Source of the DNA: Numida meleagris
Taxonomy: Eukaryota; Chordata; Aves; Galliformes; Numididae
Length of the DNA: 64,000 nt
NCBI RefSeq assembly: GCF_002078875.1
Contig: NC_034414.1
Span: 16,089,428-16,153,427 of the forward strand
Direction: 5' to 3'
The translations under genes were made by a program, and so were the position numbers. How positions within the stretch are numbered: position 1 is the stretch's first letter; each line of letters opens with the position of its first letter. Of this stretch, positions 13,100 through 25,639 are shown one piece after another. Under the pieces are notes generated by a model. The model saw only the letters and a program-made list of their open reading frames with translations, made no database searches and had not been told where the DNA came from.

Positions 13100-13924
13100 T
13101 TAGAGGAGAGGGAGATGCACGCACTGCTTCTCTTGGTGGATGCACCGACACCCCAGACGTGCACAGCCGACACCTCGAAGCCACGGCGGCTGCTTTACCC
13201 GATGCTGTTCCTCCGCAGTGCCGCTTCTCGGAGCGGGGTTTTGGCGTGTTGTGCTGGTGGCAGAGGGGCTGCGGACACCAGGCACACCCCGACACTCCTG
13301 TCCCCGAGCTCCAGCTGCTCAGCACACGCTGCCCCAACGAGCACATCGCTGCGCGGGCAGCACGGGTCCCCAGCTCCTTCCCAGACACCGGTTTCCACGG
13401 CCCCAGCAGCAGATCGCGGCCTCCCTGCCTCCCTGCGCTGCGAGGCTGACCTCGCCGAGCGCTTATTTCACTCCACAGCCTCAAAATAATGGGATTAGAG
13501 CCTCCCCGAGCCAGCCCCTTCAAGCTGAAAAATCAACCAAAATAGCCGCAGTTGCTCTGGAAACTGCTCCCAACTTATTTCGGGGCAGACCTCGGCCGGC
13601 ACCACCTGCTCCGCTGGGCCGGGGAGGCAGCGGGGAAACAGCGGGGCCCCGCTTCCCAGCTCCATCCCCCGGTACCGCAAACCCCACGGGGCTGCCGGCG
13701 GCTCCGGCACGGCCGTAGCTGCAGCAACAGCAGGGCCCCGCTGCCCTCACCCGGGGCTCGGCCGGCTGCGGATACGGGGCCACGGGGCCGCGCCGCCGCC
13801 CGGTGCTGCAGGGCGGTCAGCGGCTCCCCGGGAGCTCCCCGGCCGCAGTGGAAGGGAACGACCCCAACGCGCACTCACCTGCCACCGCCACCGCTCCTCC
13901 CGCGGCCCCGCTCCGCAGCGCAGA
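13100..13924. promoter_or_regulatory. RASSF7: CpG island, probable RASSF7 promoter
   Basis: CpG dinucleotides become frequent from about 13.1 kb and GC content is very high from about 13.55 kb to the gap. The island holds a minus-strand exon donor (see exon 1), so it is the likely RASSF7 promoter. A divergent plus-strand transcript, as at the human RASSF7/LMNTD2 junction, is possible but not shown. Long open frames on both strands here are typical of GC-rich DNA and are not called as genes. Confidence 0.7.
13879..13924 (-). other. RASSF7: candidate RASSF7 non-coding exon 1 (3' end)
   Basis: On the minus strand GCGGTGGCGGTGGCAG is followed by a perfect donor GTGAGTGCGC at 13878 downward. The exon would start inside or beyond the gap. 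It is assigned to RASSF7 because the next good acceptor on that strand with a known exon is at 660, and because N-terminal RASSF genes commonly have a non-coding first exon. This is inference; a transcript read across 13879 and 660 would settle it. Confidence 0.5.
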
Positions 13925-14173
13925 NNNNNNNNNNNNNNNNNNNNNNNNNNNNNNNNNNNNNNNNNNNNNNNNNNNNNNNNNNNNNNNNNNNNNNNNNNNN
14001 NNNNNNNNNNNNNNNNNNNNNNNNNNNNNNNNNNNNNNNNNNNNNNNNNNNNNNNNNNNNNNNNNNNNNNNNNNNNNNNNNNNNNNNNNNNNNNNNNNNN
14101 NNNNNNNNNNNNNNNNNNNNNNNNNNNNNNNNNNNNNNNNNNNNNNNNNNNNNNNNNNNNNNNNNNNNNNNNN
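13925..14173. other. assembly gap (249 N)
   Basis: Unknown bases inside the CpG island. The right side is followed by C homopolymers (11 C at 14186-14196, 12 C at 14270-14281), sequence that is hard to assemble. Confidence 0.99.
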
Positions 14174-14221
14174 CCCCCAGGCCAGCCCCCCCCCCCTAAA
14201 GCAGGTTCCCTGCAGCAGGCT

Positions 14222-14345
14222 GCAAAGGAAAGCGTCCAAGCGGGTCTTGAATATCTCCAGAGAAGGAGACCCCCCCCCCCCAACCCATGTGGGCAGCCTG
14301 TCCCAGTGCTCTGTTGCTCTCACAGTGAAGGTTTTCCTCGTGTTC
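14222..14345 (-). repeat. CR1 LINE fragment
   Basis: Complement of a CR1 body (TCTTGAATATCTCCAG, GGGCAGCCTGTCCCAGTGCT, GTGAAGGTTTTCCTCGTGTT), interrupted by a 12-C run. Older subfamily. Confidence 0.75.
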
Positions 14346-14774
14346 GTATGGAACGCTTCATCAAAGCAACAAAAGCCTCTTGTGAGGGTCAGGCTCTGCC
14401 ACGGGGCTGCCACCGTTGTTGGGACCTGAGCAGGGCCTGAGGAGGGAGCTTCTGAGGGCTGGGGGGAGAGCACTGCAGGCCGCTGCGTTTTGGCTGCTCA
14501 GGAGCTTTGAACACACGCTACAAGGAAGCACGCTGAGAGAGAGACGAGTTGGACAGGTTTGGGGAAAGCAAGGTGCCTGCCGACACCCTGGAGGCTTTGG
14601 AAATGCACAGGGCCCCGCGGAGGCCGCTCACCTGCATGCCCCTTGCCTCACCGTGAGCCACCGGCAGCTAGGGGACAAGGGGTGGGGGAAGGCCTCCCGC
14701 GGCCTGCAGGTGGGCACCTTTGGGTGGCCCCCCACCACCTCTCAGGGCCCGCGGAGCTGTGCCAGCATCCACTT

Positions 14775-15035
14775 CATAGCATCACGGAACCATTCAGGTT
14801 GGAAAAGACCACTAAGGTCATCTAGTCCAACCGTCAGCCCAGCCCCACCATGCACACTGAGCCCTCAGTGCCACATCCCCACATTTCAAAACCTCCAGGG
14901 ACGGTGACTCCACCACCTCCCTGGGCAGCCTGTGCCAGTGCCTTGCCACTATTTCAGAGAAGAAATTTTTCCACATATCCAACCTGAACCTCCCCTGGTG
15001 CAACTTACGGCCATTACCTCCCATCCTGCTGCTGT
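14775..15035 (-). repeat. CR1 LINE 3' fragment
   Basis: Starts CATAGCATCACGGAACCATT and continues through the standard 3' region to CAACTTACGGCCATTACC. Minus orientation. Confidence 0.93.
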
Positions 15036-17019
15036 GGTGCGATGAGTGCTGCCCTACACTTGCTGGAATAACCCACATCTCATGTGGGTCTGACCAGGCT
15101 TAGGACATCCTGCACTGCTCAGCTCTCTGCACTCAAGCTGCTAGGACTAGTATGTGATGCAATACATAAGTATGCGGTTGTCACTCGGCAGCTTTAATTG
15201 TTTTTTTTTTTTTCTTTTAAATGAAGTTTTCTGTTGTTCTGACATATTCCTCATAAGAATTATCTCCTACCATCAGATAATGCAGCTGGCACTCTGTAAC
15301 ACCGGCCATGCCCTGGAGAGCTCGCAGTGCAGAAGAAACAAGGATTCATATAGGAAAACAGCAAAAGCTGTACTCGGGAGATATATATCTTATTTTTTAG
15401 CTTGGATACTCTTTCCAGATCCTTATCAGACACAAGCTGAGAAGAGGTTCATTTGCCATGAATTAGGACGATTGCCTTTCCCTGTCTTGTAATAAAAAGA
15501 TTCAGAGTTTTAAATCTTTTTACCTTCAGCACCTGGTAAAGAGATTGAAAATCTCTGGAAAGGCAAAGCTATGGCTGGGAAAAACAAACAAACCTCTCAT
15601 ACTGCACTTCCAAGTTGAAATGACACCGCAGTCCCCCATCCGTGTTTCCTCTCTGCCCCTCAAGGCATCCAGAGGGCATAGATAAAAGCATCCAGGCCTC
15701 AGTCCCATGCTGCTGAGCTCTTCCAGCTCCTCATGGACTAGAGAGACCCTGGAACCCCTGACAGTGACCCCATCCCCATTTATTCCTGAAGCCATTGCTG
15801 TGAGCAGACATGATTAGACACCAGCAGTGAGATCTCACTGCACATCTGAGAAAATGGCCTCTCCAAGCTACTTAGCCCCGCTGGAAGCCAAAATCTCATG
15901 GGTCTTTATGGCACCAGAAGCCACTGCCTCGTGAATTGCTGCTGAGACATGCAGCAGGATGTGTAGAAAAGATGCACTTTAAGGTTTCGGAAAGTTGTGT
16001 GCTCATTGTACGCTGAGCAGCCATGATGCCTTCAGGAGAACTGCAGAGCTATCTCAGCATCTTGAGCAGCTGCATTGTAATCGAGCAGTCCCTTGGTCTC
16101 TCTGACAGCTTTCCTGTTGCAGAAGAGGTGGTAACTCTATCCGAGTTTCCCCAAAGAAAATGATGCTGTTGGGCTGATGTGCTCAGGAGTGCAGCCAGAA
16201 GTCTCCTTGCACGAAGGTTTCCTAATGAACAGAATATGTTCAGTACAACAAAACCAATCACATAAATACAGATGTATCTGGCTCAGCCTGCAGAAGGGCA
16301 CATTTCCCCAGCAAAAGGCCTTCTTTCTCAGGTAAATACACCTCCCTCGAAATCCCAGCAATTCCAGGGGAGCTCTGGCTTTTCTGTAAGGGAACAGTTT
16401 TTCCTGCAAAGGGCCAATACCATGTGGCACACTAACTTGTTCTTTCAGCAGAGCCCCCTCAACTTGAAAGCTGTAACTTAAAGCTGAAGGGAGGACAGTG
16501 ACCGTGGATGTGGCCATAAATAAACCATGGCCTGTAATTGTGTGACAGGCCATCCTACAGGCAGGCAGGGCATGTGTGGGAAATGCAGCTAGGGTACCTT
16601 GTGCTCTGGGGTTGATTGTGCTTTGGGGCAGGCTGTGCCCTCCTACGGAAACCTTTGCAGATGTTTGTGGCATTTTTACCAGCCTGAAAGGCTCGAAGCT
16701 CACGAGAACTGACCGAAAATGCAGTGATGTCTCAGTGCAAAAGAAAGAACGCTGCTTTTCTGCTTCCTGCTTTAGGGAGAGAAGGATGAATGAGTAGTGG
16801 GATTTGCAGGGCCAGGACTGAACACAAATCCCCCCAGCCACTTCCCATTTTCCCTCATGTTGCTCATCCTGTGAATTGCCCACTGGTCCTTTCAGAGATG
16901 GAGCACTCCTAGGATATCAGGAAAGTTTGGAGTGTGATGAAGTTTTTTCAGGTTTCTTTAGAAGGCTTTGAACCCGCTGTTATTTTTCTCCCAAGGATTT
17001 TATTATGTAATGGTGCATT

Positions 17020-17037
17020 TTTTTTTTTTTTTTTTTC
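17020..17037. repeat. T homopolymer
   Basis: Run of T in unique sequence; no retroposon body was recognised next to it. Confidence 0.75.
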
Positions 17038-20000
17038 TGAGAGACAAGATGCTGCCTTGAGTGTAACAAAAGGGCCTGCCTGGAAGAATTATTTGCTCTG
17101 TTTCTAGGACAACAAGAGGAATGAAAAATAAAGATACCGCAGCATCACAGCGGAGCTGAAAAGGGGCTTGGAACTGCAGAGCTTTGCAGTGCATCACGAA
17201 CCACATCCTGCTCTTCCCACCTCAGCCCTGCTTGGCTTGGGTCAGGACTGCCAGGACAGCTCCAGGCTCCCTCCAGAAAGCTGGCCATTCTCCTTTAAGA
17301 GCAAGCCATTTGCAACGTGATACATCTCCCAGCCTGCTTCATTCAATGGAGTACTCATTCTGCTTTTGCAGCCATCCTGGAAAAGCTGCTGAGCTCCTGC
17401 CTTCTGCAATTGCAATAGGAATAAGGATGCCCAACAGCAGCCTGCAGGATTGCAGCTCCAGACAGCGACATTTATGGCTGAAGGGCTACACTGTTTTTCT
17501 AACATGTTTGGATTGCACCTTGTAGACATACAGCACGTTTCCAAAAGCAATAACAGCAGCTGCTGTGTCTGTGTGTGACTATCTGCTTTCCACACCTGCA
17601 GCAGTGGGAGCAGTGAAGGGAATGATCTGCAAATGATTTTGGAAAAATTGGTGCCCAGGAAACCCACAGCACAGGTGAATGGGAGCTGAGTGCAGAGGCA
17701 GTGCTGAGAAAAAGCTGGAGGTGGGATAACAGCCAGAAATCTCAGGGTCCCTCCTAGTGCCATCCAGGAGAAACATGCGTTGTTTGCCGTCTAGCTCTTG
17801 GAAAATTTACTAGTAAAACCTACATTCAAAGTGGAAGCAAATAGCTCAGAATGTGGAACAGTGGTCTCACAAAAGCAACAAAAATAGAAAGAAGTGAGGC
17901 TGGTAGACAGCAGCTCCTGATTTGCCATCCAGCTGTGGGGTACAGTCCCTAGGTACAGCTGAGGGTGAGCAGTACTCTGGCTTGTGCCATCATCTCCTAC
18001 CCGTGTCCCCACATATCAGAGCTCGTTGCTGCAACAGTGAGCTGAGTTGCATGACACCGGGAACAAAAGAGGAGGAGAAGGCCAAGAAGATGGTGAGTAG
18101 AAAGGAAGAGACAGTAAACAGGAGATAGAAACAGAAAGGAGAAAGGGCAGTGGTGTCAGGAGGTAAGGTGGAGGAGAAACGATGCACAGAGCACATCCAA
18201 TGGGCTTTCATTTCCCATCCAGGTGCTGGATAGGATTCTCAATATCTGCTTTCGCCTAGGAAATTGCCCCATTAATTATGTTGTTGAGCATGGGAATGCA
18301 GCAGCTCTTTGCCTCCCCACTTCTGGGGGAGCCTGCGACCCGAGCAGTCCGGGTTTCCCAAGCATTTAGCAGTGTGGTCATGCTAATTTAGCAAGGGGCT
18401 TTCAAAGCCTTGCCGGGAAAAGTTCCCTCCTTCCCAGAGGCATTGAAAGTTTTGACCTCCTGACCCCCCTTTTACTAGGAGGTTCAAAAGCAGCATTGCA
18501 GCTGTTAAAGTTTTTCTTCATGCCTCAGTGATTCTCTGATGTGGACAGGGCCACTGTTTATCCAGCCTGACCTCCCTTCTCAGAGCCCACGACGTCTCTT
18601 TCTTGCAGTGCTGCAGGCAGCGCAGCCCTTGCTGCCTCCCTCTCTGGCCATTCATTCCCATTGGTGCATGAGTGCATCACTACCCATTACAAATCCATCC
18701 CCCGCCGCGAGCTGGGTTTCCCACCCTGATCTGATTTGTCCATCAAGCTGCAGATTCATTTACATTTAATACACCGTGACTTATCTATGAAACGCAACCC
18801 TCCTCCTGCTCTGATGCTGGGATCCCTTTGGCTTCCAAAAGTCAACAGTCTGCTCCTGGAAAAATAACTCCCGCTAGGCTGCCGTGGGGCCCCACACACG
18901 CAGCAGAGGTTTCACCCCAAGTGTGTGTCTCGTTTCAGGATGGCACCTCCTGTGTCACCCCCCTAAGGGCTGATGGGTCCCGGCCTGACTTGTTACTACC
19001 GTGCCTTGGATATTGCGGTGCCAAAAGGGCTGGAGCCTGCTGCCTGTCCTTTGCACAGTGGAACCAGATGGTCACAGTGCTGGGCAGGGGACAGTTAGGT
19101 TAGGATGCAAAGTGACACATGAGGAGGCGGAACAGGAACAGTTTGTGAACTCTCCTGTCTGTGGCATTAACCACATCCACACTAGCAGATTAGGGTCATT
19201 AACATAGTCATTAAAAAAGGGAGAGTCCCACTGTGAAGAATGACAGGTGCTTCAAGCCGGCAGGTGCCTGTCCCAGTGATGGAGGCCGAGAGATAGCAGT
19301 GGTCACCACAGTGCAGACGTCTCCAGCGCAGGGTGAGCCCTCACCCTCCCTGCTCCTTTTCTGCTGTGGAAAACCACTCACAGTTTGAATGTGTTCAATG
19401 ATGAGGGCCTGGCTCGCTGTGCTCCCTGTGTCCCTGCTCAGTCATTATCTCCTTACGTGAGCTCAGCTTCCCTAGCTGCAAAATGGGGATAATGTTTACT
19501 TTGCTTGCAGGGGTGTGGAGGAATTATTAATTAATGTTTATGAAGTGCTTTCAGATCTCTGAATGAGAAGGGCGAGATAGGCAGCATGGATTCATGAGGC
19601 AGCTGCAACGAATTGTGATGAATTATTGTGATTAAAAGGTAAATTATTGTTATTACTCGATCATAAGCAGATACAGCCACCAGTCCTGGACAATCTGATC
19701 TCCAGCTCTGTTAACTTCTTTTTCCTCCTTCTTCCCAAGAGTAGTGCCTGAACAGCATTGCTGCTGTCCTGCAGCAACCACGCAGCCTCTCTGAGCTGCA
19801 GGACCTTGATCAGTGGAAGGCTGAGCACTGCCTTCAGAAGGGCTGTAATAACCCCATAAATAAATCAGATGAGGATGAGCCATCTGGCCCAGCTTCTGGT
19901 GAGGAGAAGCGTGCTGCAGCCGGCCATGAGCTGCTGCAGAGGGGCAGCTCCAACCTCCACGGCTGCCCAGAGCTCCCCTCTGCAGCAACTAGGGCAGGCA

Positions 20001-20720
20001 AGAGGCCACTTTTTTTTGTGCTGAGCCTGTCCCCAGAAGCTGACTCCTGTCCAGAGCAAACACACCACAAACTGGCTCTGCCAGCTTCTTAAATTCCTCT
20101 TTCAGGTAAGGAAGTGTGAGTGCACGAAGGTGATCCTGTCCTTTGTGATTCTCACCTCACAGCTGGGCTGGGATAAATGCCTGTGTGTGCGCCCCTGGCA
20201 AATGTAAAACAAAATGTGTTTGCTCAAAAAGGCTGAAATCACTGGCCAGACCTTGCACTGGCAATAGGTTAAGGTGCAGGGAGGCAGCTAGAGGCATGCA
20301 GGAACTCGAACCTATGCCTGCTTTCCCATGCTTTCTGCCCAGGTCAGGCTTGGCCTGAATGCAGTCTTGAGGTTGTTTGGCCATCTCTGTCTTCCTCAGC
20401 TCAGCTGCTTTGAAACCAAAGTGAATGTGACCTGATTTAGAACGGCTTGGGTAATGTGAACCCAGCCTTGCACCAGCAGGTTTTTCCTGTTCTGGCTTCC
20501 CTGCCTCTGTTTGCACAGAGAGGGCACCCAAGCCTGCAGGAGCAGCTGGGGAGGAGCACGACTTCCACCCTTTGGGCCACCTTTTCCTGCTTTTTCCCAG
20601 CCCATTTGCTGCACCTCAGTGGCCACCTGTCAGCGTGCATTGACACAAATCCTCATAAACAGCCACAGCCAGCCCCACATCTACTTGACTCCCGTGTCCT
20701 TGCAATGCTGGGGATAGAAG

Positions 20721-20790
20721 CACAGAGTCATAAAGGTTGGAAAAGACCTCTAAGATCACCGAGTCCAATCATCGACCCATCACCACCAGG
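20721..20790 (-). repeat. CR1 LINE 3' tail
   Basis: Short minus-orientation tail (CATAAAGGTTGGAAAAGACC, CACCGAGTCCAATCATCGAC). Confidence 0.9.
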
Positions 20791-22984
20791 CCGCACTGGT
20801 GCAAGCAACCAGAGCATGCGTGCAGACTTCCGTTCAACAGATCAACCACATGTGTGTTTGGACCCATCTTATAACTCAGTCCTGGGCAGTGAGTTTTGAA
20901 CTCTCCCATCTGTAACGTGGGAAGAAGAATGTTTCCATTCACCTCCTTTGGCTAGTGGTTTGTTTATACTGGAAGGGCTGTCTCTTGTGTAAGTGCAATG
21001 AAGATAATAATTACCTTTCATTAGTTTAAGTACTATAAGGCCTCATATGCGATTGAAATATAGAAATTCCAATACTTAAGTAGTTAGAGAGGAGCAGAGA
21101 TATTTTTTCCCCACTCACTGACAAAGATTTGTGGTTTTTCTTTTAATTTTAAAGATAAATGACTATCACCCTCACAGGACTGATTTCTTATTTGCTATTG
21201 ATTTTACATGAAGATATTTGTCAGGATACTTTACTGGCTCTCCATGTCCACAGTACTTGAGTAGGCCAGGTAATGTGTCTCAGTCAACAGGAATTCACGT
21301 GGAAAGCCAGGAATATAATAGATTTTATCACCTACTATGCTGAGAATAAATGGTACCTGATGACTACAGAGCACCTCTGTCTTCTTAACCCAAGGTTTTC
21401 TAGGAACTACATAAATCAAGCAAACAAAGTCACTTTTCCATTTTGTATGTTAACAGCGTTCCTGAAATAGAAATACCATCCAACAGATGCACATTCAGCA
21501 TGTATCTTCCTCTCTATTGGAAAGTGAGTAAATTGGCTTTCACTTCCCTAATACTGAGCTCTTGGCAGTGTTTGAGCACAGCCACCCCCAGCACGCGGCT
21601 GTATGGCAGGCAGACCTAACCACAGGAAACCTAAGAGAAAAGGAGGCTTTCGGCTGCCCGTGCTTACCTCGATTTTCCACCCTGATTCACTTTCAGGCTG
21701 TGGGATATCTAAAGAAGTGGCAAGCGAGTGCAGAAGGGGCTTTGCAAGGTGCCCATAATCTCACGAGCCCCAAAACACATTCAAGGATGTGAGCAGGACG
21801 TGCCATGACAGCATCTCCCCTTGACATTGGCACCTCCAAACAGCTCCCCGATGGCTTCTGCTCACCTCCTCTTATCCCACAGGCAGGCAGATGCCTGGGA
21901 AATGTGGCTGGCATTCAGAGAAAGCTGAAAATAACCCAAACTTCAGCCAGGATGAAGCTGGGAGTGTGCTGCCCTCAATGAGGGCCTCTCAGCCAGCACC
22001 ACGAGTGATGAAATATGCCGGTACCTAGGGCCTAATCCAGCCCTCTGCAGCCACTCTGGGTCTTTCCTTTGCATTCAAGGGGCTCTGGAGCCCCTCCAAA
22101 AAGATGAGGGAACAAATGTAGCCCTGGCAACCCCACTGAGTGCAGGGAGGAACAAAGAGGACCCCCAGGGCTGAATTTGTTTCCATTTTAATCCTTATCT
22201 ATACCAATCCCCACCATGCATGGAAAGAGGCTTCTCAGCCGTATACATTTGCATTGCTACAGGAGTTTTAAGTGATAAAACGCTTGGCCTATGTATTCAG
22301 AAACAATTAGTGATTCAAAGCAGCCAGAGACAACTTGAAGAGGCCTGGTTTTCAAGAGGCTGATGCTGCGTCCTGGCTGCAAGGGAAAACTAAGATTTCT
22401 GGGAAAAAAAAAAAATAAGGTACTGGACGCTTGGAAATGCATTTCAAATCTTGGTTGGAAAAATGACATTTTCCATAGAAAAAAATCCTGCCTGCACCAA
22501 AACAGGTGCCAGGCCAAGCAGACCTATTCCAGGTGCCCTTCAGAGTGTGCTGCGCATGCAAGAACTTATATTTAGGACAAGGTCATAAGTGCATGCAAAA
22601 TGCGCAGAGCGGCAGGGAACAGAATGCTTTGGGCACTGTGCAAAAGGCTCAAGGCACTCGACAGGGCTGCTCCCAGGAGAGCCCAATTGCCCTGCAGGCA
22701 CAGCTCCATAGGCATCTCGCTTCTCCTGGCACATACATGCACCTGCAGGTTTTACCTCCCACTGTTGTGAAGACACATCAGAAGTGTGACCCAGAAACAC
22801 TGCAAAAGCAGAGCACCTGCTATTTACTTCTTGAATCTCGCACTACGCTTTGGGGCTGTGCTTCTTTTTAAGGGTATAGTTGGTTCTCTTCCTCTGGTTA
22901 TGGCTTGTAGAGGTCCATCCTGGCTGACAAGCTGGTGTGGGACCACTAGGGTAGCATGTGCCACAGCTTCTGCCCCAAAAATCA

Positions 22985-23237
22985 GATATCTGAGAGCATC
23001 AGTGCAGCCTGTCCAGATCCCTCTGTAGTGTCTTTCTACCCTCAGAGAGATCAACAATTCCTCCCAACTTGGTGTCATCTGTAGACTTACTGAGGGTACA
23101 CTCAATCCATCCAATCCTCTCAAATTGTCAGTAAAGGTATTAAGCAGGGCTGGCCTCAATGCCAAGCCCTGGGGATCACTACTAGCGACCTGTCGCCAGC
23201 TGGGTTTAACTCCATTCACCACCACTCTTGCTCTAGT
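22985..23237 (-). repeat. CR1 LINE reverse-transcriptase fragment
   Basis: Read on the minus strand this keeps two hallmarks of the CR1 reverse transcriptase: a P-Q-G box (VASSDPQG) and the catalytic-loop region, here DDTKLGG, followed by a degraded [10 protein letters not shown]1 is normally FADDTKLGG; here the residues before DDT are S-T. The frame is broken, so the piece is dead. It abuts a CR1 tail in the opposite orientation. Confidence 0.85.
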
Positions 23238-23320
23238 GGGCATGGTGGGGATGGGTTGATGGTTGGACTGGATGGTCTTAGAGGTCTTTTCCAACCTTAA
23301 TGGTTCTATTACTCTATAAA
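23238..23320 (+). repeat. CR1 LINE 3' tail
   Basis: Plus-orientation tail GGGCATGGTGGGGATGGGTT through TTTTCCAACCTTAATGGTTC and TATTACTCTATAA, directly against the antisense reverse-transcriptase fragment. Confidence 0.9.
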
Positions 23321-23334
23321 AGGGTCTGACAGCA

Positions 23335-23730
23335 GCTATGAAAAGGACTTTTCCCTAGATCCCAAAGGAGGCCACAAAGATGCTCAAAGGGCAGGAGCAT
23401 CTCTCCTATGAAGAAAGTTTGAGGGAGTTGGACTTGTTCAGCTTGAAGAAGGCTCTGAAGAGACCTCATTGTGGCCTTCCAGAACTTGAAGGGAGCATAC
23501 AAGCAGGAGGGGGCCAACTTTCTACATGGTCTGATAGTGATGGGACAAGGGGAAATGGCTCTAAACTGAAAGAGGAGGGATTTGGGTTAGATGTTAGGAG
23601 GAAATCCTTTGCTCAGAGGGTGGTGAAGCATTGGCACAGGCTGCCCAGAGAAAGCTGTGGATGGCCCATCCCTGGAGGCATTCAAGGCCGAGTTGGATGG
23701 GCCCTGGGCAGCCTGAGCTGGGATGGGAGC
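23335..23730 (+). repeat. CR1 LINE 3' body
   Basis: Plus-orientation CR1 region: GTTCAGCTTGAAGAAGGCTC, AGACCTCATTGTGGCCTTCC, TTAGATGTTAGGAGGAAATC and GGCACAGGCTGCCCAGAGAA. It lacks the last part of the 3' tail. Confidence 0.9.
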
Positions 23731-25639
23731 TTGGGGACAGGAAGCACAGGGAGCTCTGCCAGTGACTATCAAGAACAACTGGGTCAGAAGGGAGGTGCAT
23801 CCAAAGAGGAGCTACCTACAGGCTTCTCCCTTTGCTAATCTCTCCCATGGCCTGAGCCTGTGTGAGGCATGTGCTGCATCACTGAGGCCTGGGGACAAAG
23901 CCTAGGGCACCGAGGGGATCATCTCTGACCCACTGTGGGCACCCACTTCCTCCCAAGGGAAGTTTCCTGACTCTCCAGCTGACTTGCACAACAAGTTTTT
24001 CTTCTGCCCAGGTGTCAGTGTCAGCCATTCTCCAGCCAAGAGGATGCTATGCTGGGACAGGAGTGGGCGATGAGCCTTGTAATTAGGGGTGGGTGCCACC
24101 CACTACCTCGTCCCTCATTTAGCGTGCAAGATTTATAGCCAAGTCTGTTTAGATTGCCCATACAACTTATCATTTGCACATACTGCTCTTCATCTTCAAA
24201 GAACTTCAGCAGGTGTTTCACAGGCTTCTCCAGTGCTCTCACGTGACAAAGGTATTATATCCCTGTACTGTAAAGAGGATGGAAAGGGGTGAAGAGAAGC
24301 TAAATAAAGGCACTCAGCCTTTCAGTCCTGTGCTCAGGTCTTCACCTGTACCTTGCTGCCTCTGAGGCTTGACAATAGCATTGTGGAGCTTTGTCCTGTT
24401 GTTCTGAGAGCCTTGCTGCAGCTTGGCACTAGTTAACCAGCCCAAAGAACTGGCGTGCAAATACATACACCATTTTATTTTTCATTAATGTAGAAAGACA
24501 AGTAGCACCCATTCACCTTAACAGCAACATATGAAAGAGAGGAAGGGGTCCATCCATGACCTAGTAGCCATCCTGTGCCAACATAGGAAGGGCAAGGGGA
24601 TGAGAATATAGATCAGGCTGGGGGTGAGAACAGCTTGAACTGCTCACTCCATCTATAACTATCTTGGTGGAGCAGCTCTGGATGTGTCAACAGATCCACA
24701 TCAACCTGTGCCAGCACTTATGTTTGCATTCATTTAAACTCAGGAATATCTAGTCCAGTTGCCTAAAATTCATATAACTTTATTGTTGGCACTCCCAACT
24801 TGCCAAAGGCCCTACCTCGTTGTTGGGCCACAAGTTCTCCCCATTGCCAGGACAACCTTGTGCTAAAGATCACTGTGCTATTTTTTGCTGCAGTTCTCCT
24901 CTCACATTAAACAGGGAGAGGAGGGCTCATTAAAAAGGAGAAAAGGACACATGCACGTCTTCATCTCTTAATAATGAAACCAAATGAAAAGGCCCTAGCA
25001 GATGGCTAACGAGTCACTTAAGCAGGGCATTCCCAGCCCCAGCAAGGAGGACCAGGGGCTGGGTGAGGCCTCCCAACTTCACATCCATTCAATGAGCAAT
25101 GTCTTGCAGAGCCCAAACACGCGTAGAGATGACTAGCACCAGGGAAATTTTGCCCACCAGGGCTCCAGTAAGTGACCACACAAACACCCTCAGATCCCAC
25201 ATTCATTAAAAAGAAAATGAATGCCTGCTTTTAATTACCTTGTTAATGATATCTGCTCTTGTAGGAAGCAGGACTGGTGCTGCTGGTGCCCATGAAGAAT
25301 GTAGGAGCTTCTGCTGATAGTTTCTGGTGGGTGAGCACCTCACCTGGTCCTCCCTAGTGTCCCACAGAGCTTGGGTCATGCTGTCTATAGAGCACAAAGT
25401 CAGCCTCTGCTTCCCCTTCCTCCCCTCAGGAACTCTTCTCAGGATGCTTGTAGGTGTCCTGGAGCAGAATATATCTTCTTATTTTTTTAAAGGGTTTGAA
25501 GAGAAGGCACAGGGTGACAGACACACAGCTCTTACCACAGGCGCATGTCTTCTCTAAGAAAGCAAGAAGAAAACAGATTAAGCATTATTTTTTTTTAGTA
25601 AGGAGAAGGGGTAATTTCCTAGCCCTGATTCAGCACTGC

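Larger units (their letters stand above)
661..13878 (-). other. RASSF7: RASSF7 intron 1 (long first intron)
   Basis: About 13.2 kb between the proposed non-coding exon 1 and the first coding exon. It holds CR1 fragments near 1.4, 3.8-4.1, 7.9, 10.1 and 11.4 kb, A/T homopolymers near 10.96 and 11.27 kb, and otherwise unique sequence. Open frames of 60-200 codons occur on both strands but lack splice support or recognisable domains. Stretch 9240-9620 is repeat-free and motif-rich (see findings). No other gene was recognised. Confidence 0.55.

Noticed and set aside
12884..13718. Open frames of 160-200 codons on both strands at 12.9-13.7 kb
   Set aside because: They overlap on both strands in a CpG island where stop codons are rare, and show no domain or splice pattern.
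13552..14473. Long frames running through the N gap
   Set aside because: They exist only because N runs contain no stops.
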